Part shown: positions 42,415 through 50,891 of the stretch, piece after piece | How the letters are laid out: every line of letters starts with the position of its first letter | Numbering within the stretch: position 1 is the first letter of the stretch | From: an uncultured Roseburia sp. | GTDB lineage: Bacteria; Bacillota; Clostridia; Lachnospirales; Lachnospiraceae | DNA: 64,000 bases | Direction: 5' to 3' | Assembly: GCA_947573605.1 (NCBI GenBank) | Contig: CANPGM010000005.1 | Span: 55,473 to 119,472, forward strand | Position numbers and translations under genes: made by a program | Notes under the pieces: model-generated | Told to the model about the DNA's origin: nothing | What the model saw: the letters and a program-made list of their open reading frames with translations, nothing else | Databases searched by the model: none

Positions 42415-43914
42415 CTATGCCCCCTCTCGTTCCGCCGCTTTTGCGGCTTTTTCATAAGTTCCCGTCTGCATCTTATACATCTGCGCATAACGTCCGTCCA
42501 AATTCATCAGTTCTTCATGCGTGCCCTGCTCTGCAATCTCTCCGTTTTCCAGCAAAAGGATCAAATCCGAATCCCGGATAGTGGAAAGACGATGGGCAAT
42601 GATCACGGACGTCCGGTCTTTACAGATTTCTAACAGGGCGCGTCTGATTCTCTGCTCGGTAACGGTATCTACGGAGCTGGTCGCTTCGTCAAGAATCAAA
42701 ATCGGCGCGTCCGCAAGAACCGCCCTGGCAATGGTGAGAAGCTGGCGCTCCCCTTGAGAAAGCTCCATACCGCCCTGTTCCAATACCGTATGATACCCCT
42801 GCGGCAGCCGCTCAATGAATCCGTCCGCTCCCGCCGTCTTTGCGGCCTGACGGATCTGCTCCTGCCCGGCCTCCGGATGACCGTAGCAGATATTTTCGCT
42901 TACCGTCGCCGCAAACAGCGCCGTATCCTGCAGTACCACGCCAAATGCCTCCCTCAGGTCCTCCATCCGGTAATCTCTCAAATCGTGTCCGTCCAGAAAA
43001 ATACATCCTTCGGAAACGTCATAAAATCTTGTCAGCAAATTGATCACCGTCGTTTTCCCGGAACCCGTCGTTCCTACAATCGCGGTCTGCGTCCCGGCCG
43101 GTATTTTTACGGAAATATCTTTTAAAACGGGCTGTCCCGGAAGATAGCAAAAGCTTACATGGCGCAGCTCGATATCGCCGCGCGGCCGCACAAGCGGCGC
43201 CGCGTTTTTTCTGTCTTCCGGCTCCGACTGTTCGTCTAACATTTCAAACGAAGCCTCTTCAAACTTTTTCGCTTCTTCCTTTTCAGCCCGAAACGCTTTC
43301 ACCACACGAACGGCGGATAAATACTCCCTTGTTACGCCGTTTAACCGATCCAGTTTGCTTTGTACTCTGCCAAACCGGGGATAGGCGATTTTCATATTGC
43401 CAAAGATCAGCAGAGCCGCTGCAAAAACGATGGCAACAATTACCGGCGCCTGCACCGGCGTCTGGATCGTAATCAGGACAATGGCTCCGATACAGGTAAG
43501 CGGGGCCTTTACCATCATTCGCATCATACTGTTAATAAATTCCTGTACCTGCGTCACGTCATTAGTAATCCTGGTAATAATAGAAGCCGGCTGCAGACGG
43601 TCTATGTTTTCCATCGAAAGACGCTGCACGCTGCGGTACATATCGCGGCGCAGTTCTTTCCCGACCGTCTGGGACGTTCGGCTGGCAAAACGGTTTCGCA
43701 TCACGGCGCAAAACGCGCCGCACAGTGCAATTCCAGTCATTATCAAACCGTAAAACAAAATTCGTCCGATATCGGCATTTCTTACGCCATCGTCGACAAT
43801 GTATGACATAAATGTCGGCTGCAGAAGGTCGCACAACGCTTCCGATGCGAGGAAAAAAGTCGAAAGCAGAAAAATGCCAAGATGCTTTCTTATATATGTC
43901 AGAATCAGTTTCAT
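42415..43914 (-). CDS. ABC exporter half-transporter with internal deletion of membrane helices 5-6
   Basis: 499 residues against the usual 570-600. The N-terminal membrane region is normal to AFRAEKEEAKKFEEAS (about residue 222), then jumps to FEMLDEQSEPEDRKNAAPL, which is the linker just before the ATPase. About 80-90 residues with helices 5 and 6 are missing in frame, near 43245-43255. The ATPase is intact: GTTGSGKTT, LSQGERQLL, LILDEATSSVD, IIAHRLS. With four helices it is unlikely to transport. The tail reads KAAKAAEREGA; the normal partner gene is absent. Confidence 0.85.
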   Translation of the reverse strand: MKLILTYIRKHLGIFLLSTFFLASEALCDLLQPTFMSYIVDDGVRNADIGRILFYGLIMTGIALCGAFCAVMRNRFASRTSQTVGKELRRDMYRSVQRLSMENIDRLQPASIITRITNDVTQVQEFINSMMRMMVKAPLTCIGAIVLITIQTPVQAPVIVAIVFAAALLIFGNMKIAYPRFGRVQSKLDRLNGVTREYLSAVRVVKAFRAEKEEAKKFEEASFEMLDEQSEPEDRKNAAPLVRPRGDIELRHVSFCYLPGQPVLKDISVKIPAGTQTAIVGTTGSGKTTVINLLTRFYDVSEGCIFLDGHDLRDYRMEDLREAFGVVLQDTALFAATVSENICYGHPEAGQEQIRQAAKTAGADGFIERLPQGYHTVLEQGGMELSQGERQLLTIARAVLADAPILILDEATSSVDTVTEQRIRRALLEICKDRTSVIIAHRLSTIRDSDLILLLENGEIAEQGTHEELMNLDGRYAQMYKMQTGTYEKAAKAAEREGA

Positions 43915-43952
43915 GTCTTACTCCATCTCTGTAAATTGCCCCTGTTTTCTTC

Positions 43953-44303
43953 TTATTTGCGAAATATTTTTTCCAGCGATTTCCCTTTTGCCAGCTCGTC
44001 AATCAATTTGTCCAGATACCGGATTTCCCGCATCAGAGGCTCTTCAATATTCTCAACACGCACGCCGCAGACAACGCCCTTTATCAATATTCTGTTCGGA
44101 TTCGGCTGCGGAGCGTTTTCGAAAAATTCCCTGTAACTGACGGCTCCCTCAGCCGCCTGTTCTACCTCTTTAGGGCTGTAGCCGGTAAGCCAGCAGACGA
44201 CCTCTTTTACCTCGTCTTCCGTTCTCCCTTTTTTTACAGCCTTATTTACTAACAACGGATAGATTTTCCCAAAATTCATTGCATATACCTTTTCATTTTC
44301 CAT
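43953..44303 (-). CDS. DUF2200 family protein
   Basis: A 116-residue protein matching DUF2200: [38 protein letters not shown] (about 6-43) and a C-terminal [22 protein letters not shown]. Function is unknown; it is small, soluble and alpha-helical. It lies upstream of the truncated ABC gene and may be co-transcribed with it. Confidence 0.87.
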   Translation of the reverse strand: MENEKVYAMNFGKIYPLLVNKAVKKGRTEDEVKEVVCWLTGYSPKEVEQAAEGAVSYREFFENAPQPNPNRILIKGVVCGVRVENIEEPLMREIRYLDKLIDELAKGKSLEKIFRK

Positions 44304-44467
44304 GTAAGCAAACCCTCCGATTCTTTTCTGTTTTCGTGCGCTCTATTTTCAGAATAAGGTAGTTCCAGGATGTCAGCCTCGTTTTCCCGAGTGCGGTTCC
44401 ATAACGGGTCATCGTTACTCCTTTTCTCTCTCATTCCGCCGCTTCTGAAACGTTTCATAAGACGCAT

Positions 44468-44649
44468 GCAAATCGTCTCTTTCTTTCAGACTTAGTATAC
44501 TGAATATCTATCCGGAAAACAAGCCTGCGCAAACAGGGAGGCATGGAGATTCGGATGTGTTTAAAACAGCAGCGACGAAAGCATCTGTCCCATGACCGTT
44601 GTGGAACGGCTTAGAGAGGACGAGTCCTGATTTCAACAGAAACAAAAAA
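44468..44649. other. Intergenic region with a possible three-way-junction fold
   Basis: No gene is supported here. On the plus strand, stems TCTGT/ACAGA (44584-44588 with 44636-44640), CCGTT/AACGG (44596-44600 with 44605-44609) and AGGA/TCCT (44617-44620 with 44625-44628) could form a three-way junction with 7-base linkers (CCCATGA, CTTAGAG, GATTTCA). It lacks the hammerhead core CUGAUGA...GAAA. It may be chance or a decayed gene. Confidence 0.3.
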
Positions 44650-44684
44650 TACGGGAAAGTACGATTTTCTTATACTTTCCCGTA
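44650..44684 (-). terminator. Intrinsic terminator after the alpha/beta hydrolase gene
   Basis: Perfect 12-bp arms TACGGGAAAGTA (44650-44661) and TACTTTCCCGTA (44673-44684); on the minus strand it is followed by six T residues, 9 bp after the hydrolase stop. Confidence 0.9.
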
Positions 44685-44692
44685 AATGGCCA

Positions 44693-45619
44693 TTATTTTA
44701 ACTGCTTCACGCATTCTATAAATTCTTTTGGCTTTTCTATATGAATCCCATGCCCACAATCAAAAGAAACAACCCGGCAACCCTCAATTAATTCAGTAAC
44801 TTTTTTTAAATCCTCTTCACTTAATGCCGCCATTAAAAGACCGTCATCTCCTACGTTTGTCTTCGCCTTCATAAATAATGTCCTGCACCGGATATGTTTC
44901 AATAGCTCTTCATGCGGTATCCCGCAATGAAAACTATCGTTATAAAACGTTTCTCCAAACAGCGGATCGTAACTGTTCATACCGCAAAAACCGCTAAGTG
45001 CGATTTTCGGCCAGAACATTACCTTCAGATTCCTGTCCGGATGCCTTTTCCTGTACTTTGCAGCCATGCCTGACATCTTTTCTCTTATCTTTTCTCTTGA
45101 CTTTTCGGGAAAAAAATTCCACGCGTACTGGTTCCTGAAATAATAGAGCACAAAGTCCTGACTCTCGGTTTGATTTATAAAATTGTGGCACACGGTAGAT
45201 AAATCCACATAATTAAAGGAGCTTTTTCGTCTTTCTCCCTGCGATGAAAAAAAAGGCGGATCTTCTAAAATCAGACCGCTGCAAGTTTCCGTATGCGAAG
45301 CAATGTACGCCGCAATCAACCCACCGGAAGAATGCCCTAAAAGATAGACGTTTTCTTTCACCACATCTTCCATAAAACGGATAATTGCATTGCCGATCTC
45401 TGCCACATTATATTTTTCAGCCTGATGAAGACTTTTGCCGTGCCCATAGCAGTCTATGGAATATACATGATACGTTTCAGACAATTGTTTCCATACATTT
45501 TTAAAACTTGCTGCGTCAACTCCCTGCGCATGAATGAGAACCAACGGTTCAGATTCTTTTTTTATTTCATAGTAATTCAGTTCTATTCCGTGTTTTTTAT
45601 AAACATGCGTTTCTATCAT
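44693..45619 (-). CDS. Alpha/beta hydrolase
   Basis: A 308-residue alpha/beta-hydrolase fold protein. The oxyanion region is LVLIHAQGVDAASFKNVW (HA-QG in place of HG), the nucleophile elbow is LLGHSSGGLIAAYIAS (Ser in GHSSG), the acid is probably in GDDGLLMAALSEED, and the catalytic His is in DCGHGIHIEKPKEF. Substrate unknown. Its start overlaps the stop of the TetR gene (ATGA), so regulator and enzyme are linked. Confidence 0.9.
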   Translation of the reverse strand: MIETHVYKKHGIELNYYEIKKESEPLVLIHAQGVDAASFKNVWKQLSETYHVYSIDCYGHGKSLHQAEKYNVAEIGNAIIRFMEDVVKENVYLLGHSSGGLIAAYIASHTETCSGLILEDPPFFSSQGERRKSSFNYVDLSTVCHNFINQTESQDFVLYYFRNQYAWNFFPEKSREKIREKMSGMAAKYRKRHPDRNLKVMFWPKIALSGFCGMNSYDPLFGETFYNDSFHCGIPHEELLKHIRCRTLFMKAKTNVGDDGLLMAALSEEDLKKVTELIEGCRVVSFDCGHGIHIEKPKEFIECVKQLK

Positions 45620-46182
45620 CCTGCACCTCCCTTATAGCGGGCTTTCAGTCCCTCATAACCGTCAGTTAGCACTCTGCTGATAAATTCCTCATTCCATTCC
45701 AGATAGGAGGTGGCAATCGCCGCCGCTATCCCATGAACATAAAGCCACATTTCAATGTGAAACAGATAGGATGCGTCTTCGCTAAGCCCCAGGTTCCGTT
45801 GAAGCAATTCAAGGAGCGGTTTTAACTCGTCTCTGTTTTCTTCTTTTTTTTCGTGAGAGCGGTCGCGCATAAAAAGTATCTTAAAGAGCTCTTTCTCTTT
45901 TTCTGCAAAACGAATATATGCCATTCCGCTTGCTTTATAAGGAGGATACTTCCCTTTTGCCATCTCCTCTTTTAAATATCTCTGATACGCCTTATTTGCC
46001 GTTTCTAAGACGGCATTCCGTACTTCTTCCATATTTTCAAACAGACTGAAAATCGGCTTAGAAGAAGAACCAAGTTTCTCTCCTAAGCCTCTGGCAGTTA
46101 CTGCAGCAATTCCTTTTTCTCTTGCCAAGTCAAGTGCGGCAGTCAGAATTTCCTCTCTTGTAAACAAAAATTTTCGCGGCAT
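45616..46182 (-). CDS. TetR/AcrR-family regulator of the hydrolase gene
   Basis: A 188-residue protein from ATG 46182 (MPRKFLFTREEILTAALDLA; GAGG 10 bases upstream). The helix-turn-helix spans about 25-45 (AVTARGLGEKLGSSSKPIFS). The C-terminal part (YIRFAEKEKELFKILFMRD) resembles the WHG-type TetR C-terminal domain. It is coupled to the hydrolase gene. The 17-bp site shared with the MMPL operator lies 131 bp upstream, in its likely promoter region. Confidence 0.9.
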   Translation of the reverse strand: MPRKFLFTREEILTAALDLAREKGIAAVTARGLGEKLGSSSKPIFSLFENMEEVRNAVLETANKAYQRYLKEEMAKGKYPPYKASGMAYIRFAEKEKELFKILFMRDRSHEKKEENRDELKPLLELLQRNLGLSEDASYLFHIEMWLYVHGIAAAIATSYLEWNEEFISRVLTDGYEGLKARYKGGAG

Positions 46183-46269
46183 TTTATTCTTTCCTCGCAA
46201 TAAAGAAACGCATGTGGCGCTACGTATGTTTTTTTATTATAGCGATTTCATTCCGCTTTGTCAATTGGT

Positions 46270-46625
46270 TTAAAAACGACTCCTGACTCTGATTTCTGTT
46301 CTTATTTTCATACCCTTGTCAAGAGAGGGCAGCTCCGGCTGAAGGTCTTTTTCTTTATGCGATTGTCTGCTTCTGAGTAATATAAAAAATACAATAAGTA
46401 AACATATTGTAATAATACTTGTTACCGTTGACGAGAACTTCATTACCGGAAACTGTTCATACTTTAATATATTAAGATACAAAAGCATTGGGGAGATTTA
46501 CAAAATATGCGGCAATCAAATTGTTTCCGGAAAGCTTACAGGCAGCCGCAAATCCAATCCCTACTGCGAACAGCAGAAGAAGATCCCCAACTTCCGGTGA
46601 TGGCTTGTTTTTTCTGCAATTTTTA
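46270..46625 (-). pseudogene. Remnant of a small membrane protein, possibly CPBP-family
   Basis: Two frames are needed. The first (46625 to about 46490) reads KNKPSPEVGDLLLLFAVGIG and FAAACKLSGNNLIAAYFVNL, resembling the last helices of CPBP intramembrane proteases (GxxY..tgslw..i.aH..nN), but ends in a stop. The next frame (46488-46270) continues with KFSSTVTSIITICLLIVFFI and a charged tail. No start or full length is present. It lies at the left edge of the AT-rich defence island. Confidence 0.45.
46313..46329. promoter_or_regulatory. 17-bp site identical to one arm region of the 27.3-kb palindrome
   Basis: CCCTTGTCAAGAGAGGG is the exact reverse complement of 27309-27325. It lies upstream of the second TetR gene and inside the remnant gene at 46270-46625. 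A shared operator is the simplest explanation. Confidence 0.5.
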
Positions 46626-46631
46626 CTTTTC

Positions 46632-49157
46632 TTATCTTAAATACGGCACAATCACATTATAAAATTTTCGACTCCATTCCGCATGGAATTTTGCCATCAA
46701 AAGCCAGTCTGTTTCATTTTCAATGCTGACATCGTTAAGCTGGTAAGAAATCTTTGAAGACTTTATATCATCTCCACGGCTCCAATTCAATTGAACGCCT
46801 AACGCCTTTTCGATAGCTTCCCTGTGCCGGATAACAGCGTCAAACGCTTTCTTATTTTCTTCCTTCTTTGACTTACCAAAATACAGTTCCACTCTGGCCG
46901 AATCATAATTAGCTACACAGCACAGGTTGAATCCCCTGATCCCCAAAAAACCGTTTATCCAGTTTTCTTTTGACGGATTCACATTGTGAAACGAGCCGCC
47001 GTCTCCGTGCGCCTGTTTAATCAGCTCCAATGCATATGTCCAGTATTTTCTGCGAAGTTCATATCTTGTTCCAATTTCATTTTCAACGCCTTCATTTTCA
47101 TCACGAAGGTAGAATACTAAATCTGTGGGATCTGCATCATATAATTGAAACAATCTGCTTAATACGGACAGTTTGCTCTGTGTATTTGTGTTTGTCCACA
47201 CATAAATGCCATCGCCAATCTCAACGCTCTTAGTAATATCGGCGTTATTCATGCTAAAATGGACTGCAACATTATCATCCGCGGATGCTGCAAGTTTCGT
47301 TATAATGCTTTTATCCTCGGCATAAAGAATCTGTAATACTTTCTGAAACATGTCCACCCAACTTGTTACCGGCTGCTCAGTATTCTTATAGCTAAAACGT
47401 GCAATCTGTCTTCCACTTAAATTCATATCGTCATCAAGTGTATATGTATCAAGCTGCTTTTCCTTCGGCTTAAATTCTGTTGACGGTGCTGCCCATATCT
47501 TTAAAGCACGTTGCATAAGATACTGATTGCGTTCTTCTAATTCCGAAAGTGACCACTTTTCTTTTTTCGCAATATATGTATTCATACGAATGCCGCTATC
47601 CTCGAAACCGTTTTTCATGGTTTTCTTTTCCTCAAAAGTACTATTGCTATATTTTGAATTATAAGCGGTCAATGTAAGATTTGCTATTCTGTGGAGCCAT
47701 ATCTCATGAATCTGCTCGTAATCATTTCCTAATGCTTTTATCCATGCCGGCGTTAAATGCTGCGGCATAATATGTTCAATTGAATAAACGCCGTCGTCAC
47801 AGTGAGCATAAATGTCTTTATCTTCTGCTGTCCCATAATTTTCCAGACGTTCTAAAATATAAACCTTATTCTTGCTATTCATCTGATAAACCTGTCTCTC
47901 AGTAAATTGAGTGGCAAATTCATCATTATCCGGGAAACGGACTCTATCCTTTTTAGCGAGAAGCGCATACTTGAACTTTTCAACATAGTGATCATCCGTA
48001 CCGTCATATCTGATGATTTCCCGGTGTAGCATCAGATATAATTTATTGAGTGCATTGGTAGGCAGGTCACAGATAGCTCTTCTAAACAGGTAGTTCTCTG
48101 TAATCAGAAATACTTCTGCTATTTGAGAAACATCCAATTTACCCTCATCGTACAAGCGCAGCACCTCAAGAAAGAACGGCCTGGTGACTGTTGTTTCCAA
48201 CCTGTTCAATCGATGAATACAGCCATCCAATGCCTTAAATCCGGTACCGCCGTTTAGCAGAATTTCATATCGTTTTGCATAAATCAGCAGCTCTTTAAGC
48301 AGGTCTTCTGCACCGAAAGAAGACAACTCTACATATTCCTTGAAGTTAATATAAATCTTCTTCTGGGATGGAATAGCCAACTGTTTAACACTAAGATAAT
48401 CTCTTACAAATGAACTAACATCATACCTGGTACATTCCTCGATGTGATTCCAATACCTCTCATAATACTCATTCTGCTTTTCTACCGGAAGTCCCATCAG
48501 AACAAAGTTTCTGATTTTATCACCTTCACTAAGATCAAGACCTGTAGAATTGAGGCTTTCAAAAATCAGCTGCGGATTATCGTCATTATTCAAAGTAATA
48601 TTAATTATTTCCAGGCGACAGACAGCGTCAAAAAGCTGGTCAATTGTAATCTCCTGCTTCTGGATTCTCTCGAAGAAGTAGTTATAATTCGTAGTGAGAT
48701 TAGAATCTCTGATAGGTTCGTCTGCACAATCAAAGAGTTTCCCAAAAGCCTTTCTGTCATTTTTAACCGGCTTTAATTTTATACGCGTATCCTGCGGCTG
48801 ATATTTGTCTACAAGGAAATCCTCAAAAATCTGCTTTCCAAGTGATACATCCTTCGATTGAACAATATCTTTAGAAATTAAATGATACATAGCCAATAAC
48901 AGCAATGATACAGTCGTTAATCGCTGCTGCCCGTCAATAACAAGGAACTCTGTGTTTCTTCCGGAGGGCTCATAAACAGACACAAGGCTCCCAAAGAAAT
49001 GGTTTCTTCTATTATTTTGAATTACTTTTACAAGGTCGTCATATAGCCGCTTGCAGTTTTCTGTCTTCCAATCATAATTACGCTGATAGACAGGAATAAT
49101 AAAGCGCTTCTTCGAGCCTTCCATATATTCTATTAATCTACATTCCGAACCTCTCAT
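46632..49157 (-). CDS. DUF262-DUF1524-DUF4268 defence protein (GmrSD-like)
   Basis: An 841-residue protein from ATG 49157 (MRGSECRLIEYMEG; GGAGG 7 bases upstream). The N-terminal DUF262 has IPVYQRNYDW and the nucleotide-binding VIDGQQRLTTVS. The central DUF1524 HNH-like nuclease has YSIEHIMPQHLTP, HRIANLTLTAYNSKYSNSTF. The C-terminal 160 residues (REAIEKALGVQLNWSRGDDI, FHAEWSRKFYNVIVPYL) match DUF4268. GmrSD-type proteins restrict DNA with modified bases (type IV restriction). It stands alone, next to a type I system. Confidence 0.87.
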   Translation of the reverse strand: MRGSECRLIEYMEGSKKRFIIPVYQRNYDWKTENCKRLYDDLVKVIQNNRRNHFFGSLVSVYEPSGRNTEFLVIDGQQRLTTVSLLLLAMYHLISKDIVQSKDVSLGKQIFEDFLVDKYQPQDTRIKLKPVKNDRKAFGKLFDCADEPIRDSNLTTNYNYFFERIQKQEITIDQLFDAVCRLEIINITLNNDDNPQLIFESLNSTGLDLSEGDKIRNFVLMGLPVEKQNEYYERYWNHIEECTRYDVSSFVRDYLSVKQLAIPSQKKIYINFKEYVELSSFGAEDLLKELLIYAKRYEILLNGGTGFKALDGCIHRLNRLETTVTRPFFLEVLRLYDEGKLDVSQIAEVFLITENYLFRRAICDLPTNALNKLYLMLHREIIRYDGTDDHYVEKFKYALLAKKDRVRFPDNDEFATQFTERQVYQMNSKNKVYILERLENYGTAEDKDIYAHCDDGVYSIEHIMPQHLTPAWIKALGNDYEQIHEIWLHRIANLTLTAYNSKYSNSTFEEKKTMKNGFEDSGIRMNTYIAKKEKWSLSELEERNQYLMQRALKIWAAPSTEFKPKEKQLDTYTLDDDMNLSGRQIARFSYKNTEQPVTSWVDMFQKVLQILYAEDKSIITKLAASADDNVAVHFSMNNADITKSVEIGDGIYVWTNTNTQSKLSVLSRLFQLYDADPTDLVFYLRDENEGVENEIGTRYELRRKYWTYALELIKQAHGDGGSFHNVNPSKENWINGFLGIRGFNLCCVANYDSARVELYFGKSKKEENKKAFDAVIRHREAIEKALGVQLNWSRGDDIKSSKISYQLNDVSIENETDWLLMAKFHAEWSRKFYNVIVPYLR

Positions 49158-49949
49158 ACGGTCTCCTCCCAATGCAGTCCTTAAACATTCTATTTACCGG
49201 ATAATCGCCGTTTGTCATTCATTGTCAATATGCGCTCCAAATACCCTGACACACTGTTTCGTTGCGCGAGCCTTAATTCGTTTAAATAGTTTCCGGCAAT
49301 GAAAGTCTCCTGTAAAGACGGCTGCATCCCAGCAAATGTTGTAAGATGATATGCTCGAATATCAACATAAATTTATCATAATTGTACATTAAAAGTCTAT
49401 CCTAAACAATTCGATATTTTACAAATTCAGTTTCAGTATGAAGCTTGGCCTGTCCCTGGCTAATTATTCAGCTCTGATCAAAACTTCGATACTTATAAAT
49501 TTAAGTACGATAAAAATGTAACTGTCATTACCGTTACATGACTATTATATAATATTTTCCCATATTCCTCTGTAACCTTTTATTTTGCATTATCACAGAA
49601 GAACCGGACATACGTAAGCAGGAACTTCTGGCGAAAATAGTGTTATTTATGCTAAATATGACGGCATCTCTAACTATTTAACTGAATTATTACCACCGGT
49701 TTGGCTGATGGTTTGCACTGCGGCTATAAACCGCTGTCCCCTGCTTGCCCATTTGTACCTACTCGTTTAACTGGTTTCGGATATACGCTTCAATTTTCTT
49801 TGCATTTTTCCTACTATATCGACATAGTCTTTGCTTTTTGCGTACGGATGGCGAACCTACACTTATTATCGCAAAGGAGATTTTTGCTTGAAACTAAAGC
49901 TGTTTAGGAACTCACTTGCATAGCAGGTGGTTTATTTTTACTGCCATTA

Positions 49950-49986
49950 CAATAAAAAAGATCCAAGCGTGTTATTCTTGGATCTT
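49950..49986 (-). terminator. Intrinsic terminator in the decayed region
   Basis: Minus-strand AAGATCCAAG-AATAACACG-CTTGGATCTT followed by TTTTATT. It probably ended the lost gene whose fragments lie at 50000-50310. Confidence 0.85.
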
Positions 49987-50117
49987 ACCTTATTCTAACC
50001 AAAATTCGTAAAATGTTTTTCAAACGATAGATTAATGTTTTCGAACCTTTTTTCATCCATCTGAACTTTTATATGCAATTGTAGAAACTTCATGTTTTCC
50101 GCTATATAACAATCCAA

Positions 50118-50306
50118 CTAACCTCTTACTTTTCTATCTTTCGTCACTTCAACTTTGTTTTTATAGCCTTCAAGTTCAGTTCTTATCCTGCGACTCTGAT
50201 CTTCATTTCCAATTTCTTGAAATATTATTTTTCCAAAAATGAAATAGTAAAAGGAATCCAACAATAAACAATTTCGCAAGCCCGGAAATTCAAGGATGTT
50301 TTTCAT
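50118..50306 (-). CDS. Short open frame, probably a gene fragment
   Basis: 62 residues (MKNILEFPGLRNCLLLDSFY...), with GGAGG 14 bases before the ATG, which is too far to be ideal. A hydrophobic N-terminal half is followed by a charged C-terminal half (RRIRTELEGYKNKVEVTKDR). Continuation of sense in the other frame after the stop (RLVGLLYSGKHEVSTIAYKS) indicates a frameshift. Not recognised. Confidence 0.3.
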   Translation of the reverse strand: MKNILEFPGLRNCLLLDSFYYFIFGKIIFQEIGNEDQSRRIRTELEGYKNKVEVTKDRKVRG

Positions 50307-50454
50307 AAAATCTTTTCTTTCCTCCAGACAAATTTCCTTCTATTTTTTCAGCAATAATAGAATTTTTGATTTTATTCCCATCACCGTTCCTTTTCTCCAA
50401 ATAATTAGTTTCATTTTTCCTTCTCATTTGCCAACCAGGCTTAACAATCTGTTC

Positions 50455-50885
50455 TTATAACTTAACCTCTAAGTGCTTTTCATCAGTCCATACCACAAAC
50501 TGATTTTGTTTTGTATCAAAGTGAACCTTCACAAAATCACCTTGCCGGCAAGTATATATTGCTGTTTTCCCTACGCCCTTAGCATAGCCAACCTCATAAT
50601 ATACGCCTGTATTCTGACAATAAAATCAGCAACTAAAAACTTACAGTTGCGAATCTCCTCTACAATCTTATCGCTTATGTTTCCATTATATTCATCCAAA
50701 TCAACATAATAGGCTTCGTTTCCTGTCGCTTCTATTGCCGCCTTTGTTCCCTGTCGAATCGAATCAACACAGTCTTACTTATCTTTATTCGTAGACATGG
50801 ATACAAACATCATGCCTGATGACGGTGATACAGGATTGATTTCCGGTTTTTTTTCTTCTCCAGTAGCAACTTGATAAATCAATAT
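50455..50885 (-). pseudogene. Broken nucleoside 2-deoxyribosyltransferase/TIR-like gene
   Basis: Minus-strand reading gives GMMFVSMSTNKDK, a stop, DCVDSIRQGTKAAIEATGNE, then AYYVDLDEYNGNISDKIVEE and IRNCKFLVADF; after a frameshift it continues QNTGVYYEVGYAKGVGKTAI, YTCRQGDFVKVHFDTKQNQF and VVWTDEKHLEVKL. This is the recurring deoxyribosyltransferase/TIR-like domain found in bacterial defence proteins (MFVSMPF...DEYNG.I.DKI...ADFTG.rGGVYYEAGFA.G). One stop and at least one frameshift inactivate it. It directly follows hsdS. Confidence 0.7.
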
Positions 50886-50891
50886 CGAGTC

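Larger units (their letters stand above)
49173..50454. other. Decayed, mostly non-coding region of the defence island
   Basis: About 1.3 kb without a recognisable intact gene. It contains a 7-bp inverted repeat ATGTAAC/GTTACAT (49516-49522 and 49533-49539), a strong terminator (49950-49986) and one short open frame (50118-50306). Short stretches such as GLVGLLYSGKHEVSTIAYKS in shifted minus-strand frames after 50118 suggest a frameshifted small gene. Confidence 0.5.

Noticed and set aside
44584..44640. Hammerhead ribozyme suggested by GGACGAGTCCTGAT
   Set aside because: The required CUGAUGA and GAAA core strands are absent on both strands; the resemblance comes from a short palindrome.
49701..49907. 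68-residue plus-strand open frame in the defence island
   Set aside because: No ribosome site, no recognisable domain, and composition like the surrounding non-coding sequence.
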